Shown piece by piece: positions 8,913 through 18,665 of a stretch of DNA of 64,000 bases. The notes under the pieces are model-generated. The model was not told where the DNA came from and did no database searches. It worked only from the letters and a program-made list of their open reading frames with translations. A program made the position numbers and the translations under genes. Each line of letters starts with the position of its first letter. The first letter of the stretch is position 1. Source of the DNA: Streptococcus tangpeifui. Its GTDB lineage: Bacteria > Bacillota > Bacilli > Lactobacillales > Streptococcaceae. The stretch lies in NCBI RefSeq assembly GCF_011038795.1, contig NZ_JAAKDU010000004.1, forward strand, positions 1-64,000, in the 5' to 3' direction.

Positions 8913-8940
8913 ATTTTACAATAATTCAGCTATTTGTCAA
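8913..8940 (-). promoter_or_regulatory. argF promoter
   Basis: On the minus strand TTGACA (8935-8940), a 16-nt spacer and TAAAAT (8913-8918) form a near-consensus promoter. Confidence 0.75.
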
Positions 8941-9018
8941 GGAATATCTGTATTTTATTCATTTAGCTTTTGTTTTTAGCACTCTTGAGATTTGTCTGCT
9001 AAAATTCAATCTTTTTGC

Positions 9019-9046
9019 TTGCTTTCTATAGTTTGAATGTTATAAT
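9019..9046 (+). promoter_or_regulatory. clpE promoter
   Basis: A -35 like TTGCTT (9019-9024), a 16-nt spacer and a perfect TATAAT (9041-9046) lie about 55 nt before the clpE ATG. Confidence 0.65.
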
Positions 9047-9058
9047 AACAGCATAGAC

Positions 9059-9075
9059 TTTGACCAATATTGACT
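9059..9075 (+). promoter_or_regulatory. Candidate CtsR operator
   Basis: TTTGACC-AAT-ATTGACT is a tandem heptad close to the complement of the CtsR site (RGTCAAA-N3-RGTCAAA). It sits in the clpE leader just downstream of the -10. The second heptad has one mismatch. CtsR control of clpE is established in streptococci and lactococci. Confidence 0.65.
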
Positions 9076-9099
9076 ATAGGTCAAGATCGGAGGTTTACT

Positions 9100-11388
9100 A
9101 TGTTATGTCAAAATTGTAAGCTCAACGATGCGAGCATACATCTCTATGCAAACGTTAATGGTCAGCAAAAGCAGATTGATCTCTGTCAAAACTGCTACCG
9201 AATTATGAAAGCTGATCCAGAAAATATTCTCAACAGTAATTTAACTAGCCAAAATCCACAGAATCAATCCATGGATTCTTTCTTTGATGATTTCTTTGGC
9301 GATTTAAACAACTTCAGGGCTTTTAACCCAGACTTGCCTAATTCCCCACAAACACAGGCAGGACGCGATGGTGGTAACCGTGGAGGCAATAATGGTGGAG
9401 CTAATAGGGGACGTCGTTCTCAGGCTCAGCCTCAGCAACCCGAAGGTATCTTGGAGGAGTTTGGTATCAATATTACTGATATGGCCCGTCGTGGCGATAT
9501 CGATCCTGTCATCGGCCGCGATCAGGAAATTGTCCGCGTCATTGAAATCCTCAACCGGCGGACCAAGAATAATCCTGTCCTAATTGGTGAACCTGGTGTT
9601 GGTAAAACCGCTGTTGTTGAAGGCCTAGCGCAAAAGATCGTTGATGGTAATGTGCCACAAAAATTGCAGAGCAAGCAGGTTATCCGCTTGGATGTGGTCA
9701 GCTTGGTTCAAGGAACTGGTATCCGAGGTCAATTTGAAGAGCGCATGCAAAAGCTAATGGAAGAAATTCGCCAGCGGCAAGATGTTATTCTTTTCATTGA
9801 CGAAATCCATGAAATCGTAGGTGCTGGTGGTACAACAGATGGCAGCATGGATGCTGGTAATATCTTAAAGCCAGCCCTAGCTCGCGGTGATCTGCAACTG
9901 GTTGGAGCAACTACCCTCAATGAATATCGTATCATCGAAAAAGATGCCGCTCTGGAACGACGAATGCAGCCTGTCAAGGTAGATGAGCCTTCTGTGGAAG
10001 AAACTATCACTATTTTGCGTGGTATTCAGCCAAAATATCAAGACTATCACCATGTTAAATACACCGATGACGCTATTGAAGCTGCTGCCGTCCTCTCTAA
10101 CCGTTATATCCAAGACCGTTTCTTGCCGGATAAAGCTATCGATCTTTTGGATGAAGCTGGCTCAAAGATGAACTTGACTCTTAATTTTGTTGATCCTAAA
10201 GAAATTGACAAAAGGTTGGTGGAAGCTGAGAATCTCAAGGCCCAAGCCACTCGTGAAGAAGATTTTGAAAAAGCAGCTTACTTCCGCGATCAAATCGCTA
10301 AATATAAGGAAATGCAGTCCCAACAGCTGGATGAGCAAGATATTCCTGTCATCACCGAAAAACATATTGAAGCCATTGTTGAAGAAAAAACCAATATTCC
10401 AGTAGGTAATCTCAAAGAAAAAGAGCAGTCTCAACTGGTTAATCTAGCTAGTGACCTCAAGGCTCACGTTATCGGTCAAGACGATGCTGTTGATAAGATT
10501 GCTAAGGCCATCCGTCGAAATCGTGTTGGTTTGGGTGCTCCCAATCGGCCAATCGGTAGCTTCCTCTTTGTCGGACCTACCGGTGTTGGTAAGACAGAAC
10601 TGTCTAAACAATTGGCTATTGAGCTCTTCGGTTCAGCCGACAGCATGATTCGCTTTGATATGTCGGAATACATGGAAAAACACGCTGTGTCCAAATTGGT
10701 CGGTGCCCCTCCAGGATATGTTGGCTATGAAGAAGCTGGGCAATTAACCGAAAAGGTTCGTCGCAATCCTTACTCCCTCATCCTCCTAGATGAAGTTGAA
10801 AAGGCTCATCCTGATGTTATGCACATGTTCCTGCAAGTCTTGGATGATGGTCGTCTGACAGATGGTCAAGGCCGGACTGTTAGCTTCAAGGATACCATTA
10901 TTATCATGACCTCTAATGCTGGTACTGGTAAAGCAGAAGCTTCTGTTGGTTTTGGAGCGGCCCGTGAAGGTCGGACCAACTCTGTCCTTGGCGAACTCAG
11001 TAACTTCTTCAGTCCAGAATTCATGAACCGTTTTGATGGTATTATTGAATTCAAGGCCTTGAGTAAGGAAAATCTGCTTCATATCGTTGACCTGATGCTA
11101 GACGATGTCAATCAGCGTCTGTCCAGCAATGATCTCCACCTTGATGTAACGGATAAAGTTAAAGAAAAATTAGTTGATCTGGGTTATGATCCTAAGATGG
11201 GAGCAAGGCCTTTGCGTCGAACGATTCAAGAGTATATTGAAGATGCGATCACTGACTTTTATTTGGAAAATCCAAGTGAAAAGAACTTTAAAGCTGTCAT
11301 GGCCTCAAATGGTAAGATTAGCATTAAGGCTGCTAAAAAAGCTGAGGCAAACATCGCCAGTAAGGAAGAAAGTTCTTCTACAGACTAA
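9100..11388 (+). CDS. clpE: ATP-dependent Clp protease ATPase ClpE
   Basis: ClpE is a CtsR-controlled Hsp100 unfoldase that pairs with ClpP. The 762-residue protein has the diagnostic N-terminal zinc finger (C3, C6, C29, C32) and a Gly/Asn/Gln-rich linker (about 85-113). AAA-1 follows, with Walker A GEPGVGKT ending at 170 and Walker [13 protein letters not shown]-type coiled segment lies near 370-410, and AAA-2 has GPTGVGKT and [13 protein letters not shown] 30 nt upstream is in frame, but GGAGG sits 6 nt before the ATG at 9100, which is taken as the start. It stands alone and is followed by a hairpin terminator. Confidence 0.96.
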   Translation: MLCQNCKLNDASIHLYANVNGQQKQIDLCQNCYRIMKADPENILNSNLTSQNPQNQSMDSFFDDFFGDLNNFRAFNPDLPNSPQTQAGRDGGNRGGNNGGANRGRRSQAQPQQPEGILEEFGINITDMARRGDIDPVIGRDQEIVRVIEILNRRTKNNPVLIGEPGVGKTAVVEGLAQKIVDGNVPQKLQSKQVIRLDVVSLVQGTGIRGQFEERMQKLMEEIRQRQDVILFIDEIHEIVGAGGTTDGSMDAGNILKPALARGDLQLVGATTLNEYRIIEKDAALERRMQPVKVDEPSVEETITILRGIQPKYQDYHHVKYTDDAIEAAAVLSNRYIQDRFLPDKAIDLLDEAGSKMNLTLNFVDPKEIDKRLVEAENLKAQATREEDFEKAAYFRDQIAKYKEMQSQQLDEQDIPVITEKHIEAIVEEKTNIPVGNLKEKEQSQLVNLASDLKAHVIGQDDAVDKIAKAIRRNRVGLGAPNRPIGSFLFVGPTGVGKTELSKQLAIELFGSADSMIRFDMSEYMEKHAVSKLVGAPPGYVGYEEAGQLTEKVRRNPYSLILLDEVEKAHPDVMHMFLQVLDDGRLTDGQGRTVSFKDTIIIMTSNAGTGKAEASVGFGAAREGRTNSVLGELSNFFSPEFMNRFDGIIEFKALSKENLLHIVDLMLDDVNQRLSSNDLHLDVTDKVKEKLVDLGYDPKMGARPLRRTIQEYIEDAITDFYLENPSEKNFKAVMASNGKISIKAAKKAEANIASKEESSSTD

Positions 11389-11869
11389 GTAAAATACCTT
11401 AGAGGGCTGGGCAAAAAACAGCCAACTGTATAGGGTGAGGCTGAGACAAAAGTTCTCAGCCTTATTTTTATTGTCTAGGTGCAGTGGTGAGAGTAAGACT
11501 TGTTGGCCATGCCAACCTAGTCTTACCCAGTTTCTGAGGTACTTTAGCAGCAATGAACCACTGTAACTGATTTTTCCGTTTTGGCCTTGTGCCAAAACGG
11601 AAAACCTAGTCAACTTGCGGGGTGGGAATACAATCCAAAATTTTCAATTTTTGGATTGATCCCATTCCTTTTTATTTATTATTCATTCTATTTATGTAGT
11701 ATTAAATGGTTGCCACAGCAGTTATTGAACATCCTTATCTTGAGAATAAGAGAGCAGTTCTGCATCTCTTATAAGGACTCCTTTTAACAAGTTTTTCGGC
11801 AAATATGAGCAAGCATCTGACTCTCTTATGTTATAATAAACTCAGAAAATCTAAAGATGAGGAATTCCC
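11389..11869. repeat. Terminator and composite repeat (module D, hairpin F)
   Basis: After the clpE terminator, positions 11478-11562 are module D (AGTAAGACTTGTTGG, CAGCAATGAACCACTG). Positions 11576-11606 form a long hairpin (TTTTCCGTTTTGGC / GCCAAAACGGAAAA), also found in shorter form at 27292-27325. Positions 11640-11664 form another hairpin. A TATAAT at 11832-11837 is the likely -10 of the Nudix gene. Confidence 0.65.
11438..11470 (+). terminator. clpE terminator
   Basis: The stem GGCTGAGA / TCTCAGCC is followed by TTATTTTTATT on the plus strand. Confidence 0.8.
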
Positions 11870-12322
11870 ATGTCCACTCCTACTTTTGGCCAAAAAGAGG
11901 CTGGAAAAAACTATGTTGCCCGCTATGGGGTCTATGCTGTCATCCCCAATCAGAATCAGACAGAAATCATCCTGGTCCAAGCCCCCAATGGAGCCTGGTT
12001 CCTGCCGGGCGGTGAGATTGAGTCTGATGAAGACAAGCTAACTGCCTTGGGACGAGAATTGATTGAAGAGCTGGGCTTTACGGCACAGGTTGGGCAGTAC
12101 TATGGCCAGGCTGATGAATATTTCTATTCCAGTCACCGCGATACCTACTTTTACAATCCTGCTTATATCTATGAAGTTACTGGCTATACAACTGTTGGCA
12201 AGCCCTTAGAAGACTTCAACCATCTGGCTTGGTTCCCAGTCGAAGAAGCTATTAGCAAGCTCAAACGAGGCAGTCATAAATGGGGCATTGAAGAGTGGAA
12301 AAAATCTCATAGAACCTTATAA
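11870..12322 (+). CDS. Nudix hydrolase
   Basis: This 150-residue protein has a perfect Nudix box at residues 48-70: G48, five residues, E54, seven residues, then RELIEELGF. These residues bind Mg2+ and hydrolyse a nucleoside-diphosphate-linked substrate. The ATG at 11870 follows GAGGAA. The substrate cannot be predicted, though the short form and streptococcal context fit MutT/NUDIX housekeeping enzymes. It has its own -10 box and lies next to clpE. Confidence 0.88.
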   Translation: MSTPTFGQKEAGKNYVARYGVYAVIPNQNQTEIILVQAPNGAWFLPGGEIESDEDKLTALGRELIEELGFTAQVGQYYGQADEYFYSSHRDTYFYNPAYIYEVTGYTTVGKPLEDFNHLAWFPVEEAISKLKRGSHKWGIEEWKKSHRTL

Positions 12323-12345
12323 GCGAGCCGCTATTTTCAAAAAAT

Positions 12346-12356
12346 CGTGCTATAAT
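12346..12356 (+). promoter_or_regulatory. Extended -10 promoter of DUF1827 gene
   Basis: TGCTATAAT is an extended -10 about 33 nt before the ATG of the next gene. No clear -35 is present, as is common with TGn promoters. Confidence 0.6.
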
Positions 12357-12388
12357 GTTACTATGCAAAGTCGATAAGGAGGTCTTCG

Positions 12389-12691
12389 ATGAGACTAATC
12401 AATACCACGAGCAGCCACCCGTCACTTGTTCGTAATCAGCTGCGTAATACTGATGCTGAATTAGTTGAAGTTTATTCTGCTGGCAACAGCGATGTTGTTT
12501 TTTCCAAAGCACCCGGTCACTATGAACTCCTGATTTCTAACCGCCATCGGGCTATCAAAGATGAAGAAATTGAGAAAATTCGTGAGTTTTTCTTCAAGCG
12601 CAAAATTAATCCGGATATCATTATTCCCGATCAAATCAAATCGAGTCATACAGAAAAGTTGATTGAAATTTCAATTCCAACCACAAACTAA
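12389..12691 (+). CDS. DUF1827 family protein
   Basis: This 100-residue acidic/basic mixed protein starts at an ATG 7 nt after AAGGAGG. It begins with RLINTTSSHPSLV and has no signal or membrane segment. The sequence matches my recollection of the small DUF1827 family found almost only in streptococci and relatives. Its function is unknown. It is monocistronic, with a promoter and a terminator of its own. Confidence 0.75.
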   Translation: MRLINTTSSHPSLVRNQLRNTDAELVEVYSAGNSDVVFSKAPGHYELLISNRHRAIKDEEIEKIREFFFKRKINPDIIIPDQIKSSHTEKLIEISIPTTN

Positions 12692-12718
12692 AAGTCACTT
12701 AAATGAGTGGCTTTTTTA
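12691..12718 (+). terminator. Terminator of DUF1827 gene
   Basis: The stem AAGTCACT / AGTGGCTT (one G-U pair) is followed by six T, starting right after the stop codon. Confidence 0.8.
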
Positions 12719-12734
12719 CTCTAAATATTAGATA

Positions 12735-12777
12735 TAAAAAGGCTTTACAACCTAGTAAGATTGTAAAACCTTTTTTA
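12735..12777 (-). terminator. ileS terminator (bidirectional)
   Basis: AAAAAGGCTTTACAA pairs with TTGTAAAACCTTTTTT over about 14 bp with one mismatch, located between two convergent genes. It has T-runs on both strands. Confidence 0.8.
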
Positions 12778-12795
12778 ATAGTCTATAGTGGCCTT

Positions 12796-15591
12796 TTATT
12801 TTGCTTTCACTTCAAAACCTTGGGCGACAGCTTCTGGGAAATTGCTTTCGACAATTTCTGCACAGTGGTCACAGATGGTTACGCCATAAGAACGTTCCTT
12901 AGTGGTTTCATCTGTGCGGCGGCAACGATCACAAACTGCTCCAGCTGCATGTTCAACACTAAAGGCTATACCGTCAAAGCTGACAGCATCAGCTGGTGCT
13001 GCTTGGTCAGTCACTGTTAATTGTGAGACAATTAGAAGTTGAGCGATATCACTTTGAAGGCTATCCAAGAACTCTCTGGTTTCTTGATCTGCATAAATTA
13101 TGAGATGAGCTTCTAAGGACTTACCAATTAACTTGTCATTGCGCGCTTCTTCCAGAGCTTTTTGTGCTTGGGTACGAAGGGCCATAAAGGCTTCCCATCT
13201 TTCAAGAACTTGCTCTTGATCTACGAAGGTTTGAGCTTCTGGCATCTCAGCTAATTGAACAAAGTCCTCAGCTTCTTGATCAAGATAAGACCAAATTTCT
13301 TCAGATGTATGAGGAAGAATAGGAGTCAGAAGCTTAGTAATCTTAACGAGAATATCATAGAAGACAGTTTGCATCTGGTGGCGAACATGACTGTCCGCTG
13401 CCTCAATATAGACAACATCTTTAGCAAAATCTAAGTAGAAAGCTGATAAGTCAACTGTCAAGAAATTATTGACAGCCTTATAGACACTCATAAAGTCATA
13501 ATTATTATAAGCTTCGAGGATAGTTGCTACCAATCGGTTGAACTTAATCATCATATATTGGTCAACCGGGCGAAGTTCCTCATAAGCGACTGCATCAGCT
13601 TTATTAAAGTCAGATGTGTTAGCTACCAAGAAGCGAAGCGTATTGCGGATCTTACGATAGCTTTCTGAGGTTTGTTTCAAGATATCCATTGAAATACGGA
13701 CATCATTGCTTGTATCAACAGAGGCAACCCAAAGGCGCAGGATTTCAGCACCAAATTGCTTTTCAACATCACTTGGAAGGATAGTATTGCCAAGTGACTT
13801 AGACATTTTTTCACCTTTACCGTCAAGGACGAAACCTTGTGATAAGATAGCTTTGTATGGTGCGTGCCCGTTAACAGCAACAGAGGTAATCAAAGACGAG
13901 TTAAACCAACCACGATACTGGTCAGATCCTTCCAAATAAAGATCAGCCGGATAACCTAGGCCTTCTCGTTGATTCATGACACCGTTCCATGATGAGCCTG
14001 AATCGAACCAGACATCCATAATATCCGTTTCTTTGGTAAATTCACCATTTGGTGAACCTGGATGAGTGTAACCCTCTGGAAGAAGATCTTTAGTATCCCA
14101 TTCCCACCAAATGACTGATCCGTGTTCAGTAAAAAGGTCAGCTACATGGTCTGTCACATCCTTGGTCATAATCGCTGTACCGTCTTCCGCATAGAAGATT
14201 GGAAGCGGTACACCCCAAGCTCGTTGACGAGAGATGACCCAATCACCACGGTCGCGAATCATATTATAGAGACGTGTCTTCCCCCATGATGGGTAGAAAG
14301 CTGTTTTATCAATTTCATCCAATATGTCTTGGCGGAAATTGGAAACAGAGGCAAACCATTGGGGAACAGCCCGCCAGATGATTGGCTTCTTAGTCCGCCA
14401 GTCAAATGGGTAGGAGTGGGTGATCTCTTCTTGAGCTAGGAGTAAATCCCCTAATTTCTCAAGAACGGTTGGCAGGACTTTGTCATAAAATTGACCTTGG
14501 AAATCTGGTCCAGCTTCTTGCGTCATGATACCGCGACTGTCAACTGTTACAGAAACTTCTAGTCCATATTTGATACCAACATTATAGTCATCTTCACCAA
14601 AGCCAGGAGCTGTATGGACAATTCCTGTACCAGAGTCAAGGGTAACATGGTCACCGACCATGACCAATTCTTCAACCTCACTGTCCCACGGGTGTTCGGT
14701 GGTAATCATTTCCAACTCAGCACCAGTATGACGCTCCAATACATGGAAATCGGACCAACCAAAACGCTCAGCCAAATCATCCAAAAGTTCCTCGGCTACG
14801 ACATATTTACGGTCTTGACCAGCCACTTGAACAGTCACATAGCTAAAGTCTGCCCCCACAGTCAGCCCACGTGAAGCCGTAATGGTGAATGGGGTAGTCG
14901 TCCAGACAACAATATAAGTATCATTGTCCAGCACTCCTTTACCATCCTTAACCTTATTAGCATAGTAAAGAGAAGTCGAAACCAAGTCATGGTATTCAAT
15001 TTCAGCTTCAGCTAAGGCAGATTCTGATGACCAAGACCAATAGACTGGCTTGGCTCCGCGATAAATATAACCCTTATCAGCCATGGCACCAAAGACACGA
15101 ATCTGAGCAGCTTCATAGTCAGGCGTCAAGGTCACATAAGGATTTTCCCAATCGGCTGAAACCCCTAGACGTTTAAAATCTTCACGCTGTTTATCCACTT
15201 GGGAAAGGGCATAATCACGACACATTTTAAGATATTCTGCACGGTCTAACTCCTTGCGTTTTACGCCCTTCTTAGCTAAAACTTGCTCGATAGGGAGGCC
15301 ATGCGTATCCCAACCAGGATTATAAGGAGCGCGATAGCCCATCATAGATTTAGAACGGATGATAATGTCCTTTGAAATCTTATTAAGAGCATGGCCAACA
15401 TGGATATTTCCATTCGCATAGGGAGGCCCATCATGCAAAAAGAAAGCCGGCTTATCAGCATTTAATTCTTGACGCTTGCGATACAGTTCTGCCCGATCCC
15501 AGTCGGCCTGCCACTGAGGTTCTTTATTGGGCAGACCAGCCCGCATTGGAAATGCTGTTTTTCCAAGATTCAAAGTCTCTTTTAATTTCAT
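12796..15591 (-). CDS. ileS: Isoleucyl-tRNA synthetase
   Basis: This class I synthetase of 931 residues charges tRNA-Ile. The HIGH motif appears as HVGH in [17 protein letters not shown] is in [10 protein letters not shown], an editing domain lies between them, and a C-terminal zinc knot (CDRC...CDHC) is present. An in-frame ATG five codons upstream exists, but GAAGGTG sits just before the ATG at 15591, and that start gives the normal [12 protein letters not shown]-terminus. A T-box leader precedes it, so expression responds to uncharged tRNA-Ile. Confidence 0.97.
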   Translation of the reverse strand: MKLKETLNLGKTAFPMRAGLPNKEPQWQADWDRAELYRKRQELNADKPAFFLHDGPPYANGNIHVGHALNKISKDIIIRSKSMMGYRAPYNPGWDTHGLPIEQVLAKKGVKRKELDRAEYLKMCRDYALSQVDKQREDFKRLGVSADWENPYVTLTPDYEAAQIRVFGAMADKGYIYRGAKPVYWSWSSESALAEAEIEYHDLVSTSLYYANKVKDGKGVLDNDTYIVVWTTTPFTITASRGLTVGADFSYVTVQVAGQDRKYVVAEELLDDLAERFGWSDFHVLERHTGAELEMITTEHPWDSEVEELVMVGDHVTLDSGTGIVHTAPGFGEDDYNVGIKYGLEVSVTVDSRGIMTQEAGPDFQGQFYDKVLPTVLEKLGDLLLAQEEITHSYPFDWRTKKPIIWRAVPQWFASVSNFRQDILDEIDKTAFYPSWGKTRLYNMIRDRGDWVISRQRAWGVPLPIFYAEDGTAIMTKDVTDHVADLFTEHGSVIWWEWDTKDLLPEGYTHPGSPNGEFTKETDIMDVWFDSGSSWNGVMNQREGLGYPADLYLEGSDQYRGWFNSSLITSVAVNGHAPYKAILSQGFVLDGKGEKMSKSLGNTILPSDVEKQFGAEILRLWVASVDTSNDVRISMDILKQTSESYRKIRNTLRFLVANTSDFNKADAVAYEELRPVDQYMMIKFNRLVATILEAYNNYDFMSVYKAVNNFLTVDLSAFYLDFAKDVVYIEAADSHVRHQMQTVFYDILVKITKLLTPILPHTSEEIWSYLDQEAEDFVQLAEMPEAQTFVDQEQVLERWEAFMALRTQAQKALEEARNDKLIGKSLEAHLIIYADQETREFLDSLQSDIAQLLIVSQLTVTDQAAPADAVSFDGIAFSVEHAAGAVCDRCRRTDETTKERSYGVTICDHCAEIVESNFPEAVAQGFEVKAK

Positions 15592-15640
15592 AAATACACC
15601 TTCCATTTTGATAAGATTTTCTAATGACTTAGAAAAATAT

Positions 15641-15880
15641 AAAAAGCCTTCGTCTGCATAAGGACGAAGGCTCGTGGTACCACCTTAATTCAGAAAAACT
15701 AGATTTAACTAATTTTTCTCTCTTGCGACTATAAGGGAGTCACCCTCCTAACCTAATATCAATTCAGTTAGAACAACTAGGAAATGATAAACTTTTCCTA
15801 AGAGATTGCAGATCTTCCACCATCACCTGCTCGCTGGAAATATTAGAAATTGCTCGCGTTTTCCTTTAGACTAGGGATAT
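15641..15880 (-). ncRNA. T-box riboswitch (Ile) upstream of ileS
   Basis: On the minus strand the T-box core AAGGTGGTACCACG (15673-15686) is followed by a terminator with a perfect 10-bp stem (15645-15654 with 15663-15672) and a T-run. Upstream, GGTGATGGTGGAAG is typical of the distal part of Stem I. In the expected specifier region an ATC triplet (15786-15788) would read isoleucine. The element fills the gap between divIVA and ileS. The 5' border is approximate. Confidence 0.92.
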
Positions 15881-15883
15881 TCC

Positions 15884-16747
15884 TTAGTCTTGAATATTCA
15901 ATTTAAAGGTTTGGGCTTCGCCGCCAGCCAATTCTGTGGCTGACATTTCAGAAGTATCTTGAATAGTTGGAGCCTGATTAGCTTGAGGAGTATTGTCGGC
16001 TGCATCAATCGCGGCAGAAATTTCACCCAAATCAAGTTTTTGTGTTTCTTCAAGAATACGGTTGCTTTCTTCGACACGGCGTTGCAGTTCAGCCATTTCA
16101 GATTCAGTGAATTGGCGAGTTGCATCATCAGTAGATTCTGATTCTGCAATCGGTGTTGTTGTACCAGCACTCGTAAGGGTTTGGTTATCATCCAAAACTT
16201 TTTCAACAACTTCTTTAAAGGCCTCATCTGAATTTTGCAGATAAACGGCAGTTGGTTGCAAGAGTTCACTCCACTCTTGTGAATTAATCATGTTCAACTG
16301 ACCTTCAATGGTGCTCAACAAGCGTTGATGGAAGACGCGGCTTTGACGTTTGAGGGCTTCAGTTTCGATGGCAACTGCCTTGGCTTCATCTGTTGCATCA
16401 CGTAAAATCTTGTTAGCCCGTGTCTTGGCTTCATCAATCAGCTGGTTAGCATCATAGTTGGCCTTGCTAAGCAAGTTAGTAGCTTGTGTGTTAGCTGAGA
16501 ATTTAACTTTTTCAGCAGTTTCTTGAGCTAAGATAACTGATTGACTTAATGATTCTTTCATTTCATCAAAGTAAACCAGTTTTTCTTCAAGATTTTTAAT
16601 CTTTGCTTCAAGATCACGATTTTTACGTGTTAGATCTTCAAAATCATCTACAAGGTCATCGAGAAAAGCGTCAACCTCCCGTTCATTGTAGCCGCGGAAT
16701 TTTGTGTGAAAAGTTTTGTCTTTAATATCGAGTGCTGTTATTGCCAT
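15884..16747 (-). CDS. divIVA: Cell division initiation protein DivIVA
   Basis: DivIVA is a coiled-coil protein that binds curved membrane at septa and poles and organises division. The N-terminal membrane-binding part has the family motif KxFxxKFRGYNxREVDAFLDD-like sequence (residues about 10-30). Long coiled-coil stretches follow (about 30-240) and then an acidic, Gln/Thr-rich tail. The length of 287 residues is in the streptococcal range. AAGGAGG precedes the ATG. It ends the division cluster and lies 265 nt after ylmH with its own hairpins in between. Confidence 0.96.
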   Translation of the reverse strand: MAITALDIKDKTFHTKFRGYNEREVDAFLDDLVDDFEDLTRKNRDLEAKIKNLEEKLVYFDEMKESLSQSVILAQETAEKVKFSANTQATNLLSKANYDANQLIDEAKTRANKILRDATDEAKAVAIETEALKRQSRVFHQRLLSTIEGQLNMINSQEWSELLQPTAVYLQNSDEAFKEVVEKVLDDNQTLTSAGTTTPIAESESTDDATRQFTESEMAELQRRVEESNRILEETQKLDLGEISAAIDAADNTPQANQAPTIQDTSEMSATELAGGEAQTFKLNIQD

Positions 16748-16888
16748 GTCACCCTCCTTATTTATTTTTAATATTCATTTATCTGTTGATAAATCATCCT
16801 AATAAACTTTGTAGTGTTCACACCATCTAAGAAGCTCTACAATCTCCCAATTGTCATTCATCTTCAGATCGTGTTAACACTACTGCAT

Positions 16889-16998
16889 CGGCCTATCAGT
16901 TTTAATTGGCGTTCAAGCGTTCAACTGATTGGCCTTCTTTTTCGTAGTCTCAACTCAAGTTTAAGTCTAACTTCATCATGTGTTTGACTTCGTGAGAC
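16889..16998. other. Two hairpins between ylmH and divIVA
   Basis: The first, GGCCTATCAGTT (16889-16900) with AACTGATTGGCC (16922-16933), has one mismatch in 12 bp. The second, AGTCTCA (16945-16951) with TGAGACT (16992-16998), has a longer arm. They may end or attenuate transcription from the ylm genes before divIVA. The T-run lies on the plus strand, so a simple minus-strand terminator is not supported. Confidence 0.45.
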
Positions 16999-17011
16999 TA
17001 GGGGAATCTCT

Positions 17012-17797
17012 TTATTTATTAGCGTATTTTTTTAGTGTTAACTTATGCTTTTTATTTTTAGATAAGCCATTATCTCGGTAAATCTGAAAACGACCATAAC
17101 CCCGCACACTTACCAAATCTCCCAACTCTAGTAATTCAGCAGGTCTGGTCAGTAGGCCATAGTTGAGTTTAACCTTCTCTTGCTCTACCAATTTACTGGC
17201 TAGTGACCTTGATAATTTAAAAGCTGATGCAATAACCTTATCAAGCCTCAAACTTGAAACTAGAATATCAAGCTCTTTAGCCCTATTGGTAGGCGATAAA
17301 AGCTGTGAAAGATCAACTTCTTTAATCTTAACAGCTGCACGGCCAATCTTTTCGACCGTTGAAAAATAGCTAACAAGAGGTTGCGTCACAATAATTTGAG
17401 CCCGAGATTCCGCTAAGATAATATCACCAAAAACATTACGCTGAATACCTAACTTGTTAATGAAACTTCCCATGATTTGGGCATGTGTCAAATGATTGAA
17501 TTTGGAATTATAGCTAATTTCTAAGAGAGCTATTTCAAAATCTTGCAGTTCCAATTCATAATAATCCGGCGCTGCAATTACTCTAGCATATTCAGTTTTC
17601 AAATAGGCTGTAGATAAGTAATACTTTATCCCCATTTGTCCGAAGACGCTCTCGGCAATTTTTACCTGTCTTGGATCTAAAAAATCCGTCAGCTGATAAG
17701 TATATGTATCCTCAACCCGTTCAGCTAAGTCCCTCATCTTATCAATAAAGGTTCTTTCCTCCTTGCGGAAGTGCTGATAAATATCATTTTCAACCAT
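17012..17797 (-). CDS. ylmH: YlmH, S4-domain RNA-binding protein
   Basis: This 261-residue YlmH protein has an N-terminal region and a C-terminal S4 RNA-binding domain (about residues 180-255, with LDKVIASAFKLSRSLASKLVEQEKVKLNYG). The longer frame reaching 17950 overlaps yggT out of frame and is rejected. The ATG at 17797 overlaps the yggT stop as TGATG, showing translational coupling. It is conserved in this place in Gram-positive division clusters. Family members are linked to division and to ribosome rescue. Confidence 0.93.
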   Translation of the reverse strand: MVENDIYQHFRKEERTFIDKMRDLAERVEDTYTYQLTDFLDPRQVKIAESVFGQMGIKYYLSTAYLKTEYARVIAAPDYYELELQDFEIALLEISYNSKFNHLTHAQIMGSFINKLGIQRNVFGDIILAESRAQIIVTQPLVSYFSTVEKIGRAAVKIKEVDLSQLLSPTNRAKELDILVSSLRLDKVIASAFKLSRSLASKLVEQEKVKLNYGLLTRPAELLELGDLVSVRGYGRFQIYRDNGLSKNKKHKLTLKKYANK

Positions 17798-18051
17798 CAA
17801 AACAATAAAATTGGTAACAGTCTCGCGAGCATTTGCAGGATAAAAATCGCCACAATTATGGTAAAATCCAAACCTGCAATTTGCAGAGGTAGACGTCGTA
17901 AAGGCTTGAGCAAAGGTTCTAAGAACTCTTCCAAAGCCTGACCTAGCCAAGACTCTCTAGCTCCTGGAAACCAGGATAATAGAGCATAGACAACCAGAAG
18001 AAGTGTCAGTATCCTGACTAAATAACTAAAAGCAACTAGAAAAAATACCAT
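17797..18051 (-). CDS. yggT: YggT/YlmG family membrane protein
   Basis: This 84-residue protein has two hydrophobic segments (about residues 1-25 and 57-83) separated by a basic amphipathic loop that contains the conserved FLEPLLKPLRRLPLQIAGLDF sequence, as in YggT. It lies between sepF and ylmH with a 2-nt gap and a 1-nt overlap. The family is linked to membrane or division-site organisation, but the exact role is unclear. Confidence 0.92.
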   Translation of the reverse strand: MVFFLVAFSYLVRILTLLLVVYALLSWFPGARESWLGQALEEFLEPLLKPLRRLPLQIAGLDFTIIVAIFILQMLARLLPILLF

Positions 18052-18053
18052 AA

Positions 18054-18656
18054 CTAACGGCGTTTCATGTCATAGTCAAAAGGAACTTCTTGACTAGCGT
18101 TTGACAGGTGCATTTCTTCTACATCTACAACAACATCCTTTGGTGTTAAAAGATACATAGACGAACCGACCTTCTGTAAACTACCGTAGAGAACTCGGCT
18201 AGCTCCATCAATAAAGTCCAAACAACGACGAGCTTGCGCTTCCAACATATATTGGAAGTCAATCAAGACACATTCATGTTTGATAAGTAGGTCAACAATC
18301 TCTTGAGCATCCTCATATTTACGAGGAAACTTAAGAGCGATGGTTGTTCCCCCTGCTCCAGCCGGAATTGATACATCTGCAGGGCGAGAGCTTGGGCGGA
18401 CAGCTTCTTCTTGAGCGGGTCGAGCCTGAGGCCGATTTTGAGCCGCTTGCGGCCTTTGTTGGGGTCGAACTTGCGGTTGTTGCTGTGATGAGGCTACTTG
18501 TGGTTGACGCTGCGGACGTTGCTGAGCCTGCTGCGGCTCCGGTTGACGTAAAGGACGCGGACCTTGTGGCTCAGTCTCCTGTGTTTCTTCTACTTCGCTA
18601 GCATCATCCGTATCAAAGTAGGAAACGATTTTTTCAAATCTATCTTTTATAGCCAT
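18054..18656 (-). CDS. sepF: Cell division protein SepF
   Basis: SepF bundles FtsZ filaments and tethers them to the membrane. The 200-residue protein starts with the amphipathic membrane-binding helix ([14 protein letters not shown]). It then has a Gln/Pro/Arg-rich linker (about 30-95) and the C-terminal SepF core that binds the FtsZ tail (about 100-195, with [16 protein letters not shown] and CLDFIDGA). The Q/P/R-rich linker is low complexity and probably variable between species. The start has GGAGA. Confidence 0.95.
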   Translation of the reverse strand: MAIKDRFEKIVSYFDTDDASEVEETQETEPQGPRPLRQPEPQQAQQRPQRQPQVASSQQQPQVRPQQRPQAAQNRPQARPAQEEAVRPSSRPADVSIPAGAGGTTIALKFPRKYEDAQEIVDLLIKHECVLIDFQYMLEAQARRCLDFIDGASRVLYGSLQKVGSSMYLLTPKDVVVDVEEMHLSNASQEVPFDYDMKRR

Positions 18657-18665
18657 GATTCTCTC

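Noticed and set aside
9729..10113. Antisense open frames inside clpE
   Set aside because: They are mirror frames of a strong coding sequence, without ribosome binding sites.
11805..12041. 78-codon plus frame upstream of and overlapping the Nudix gene
   Set aside because: It is in a different frame from the Nudix gene, has no ribosome binding site, and has no family.
17798..17950. N-terminal extension of YlmH
   Set aside because: It is the out-of-frame reading of yggT; the ATG at 17797 overlaps the yggT stop as expected for coupled genes.
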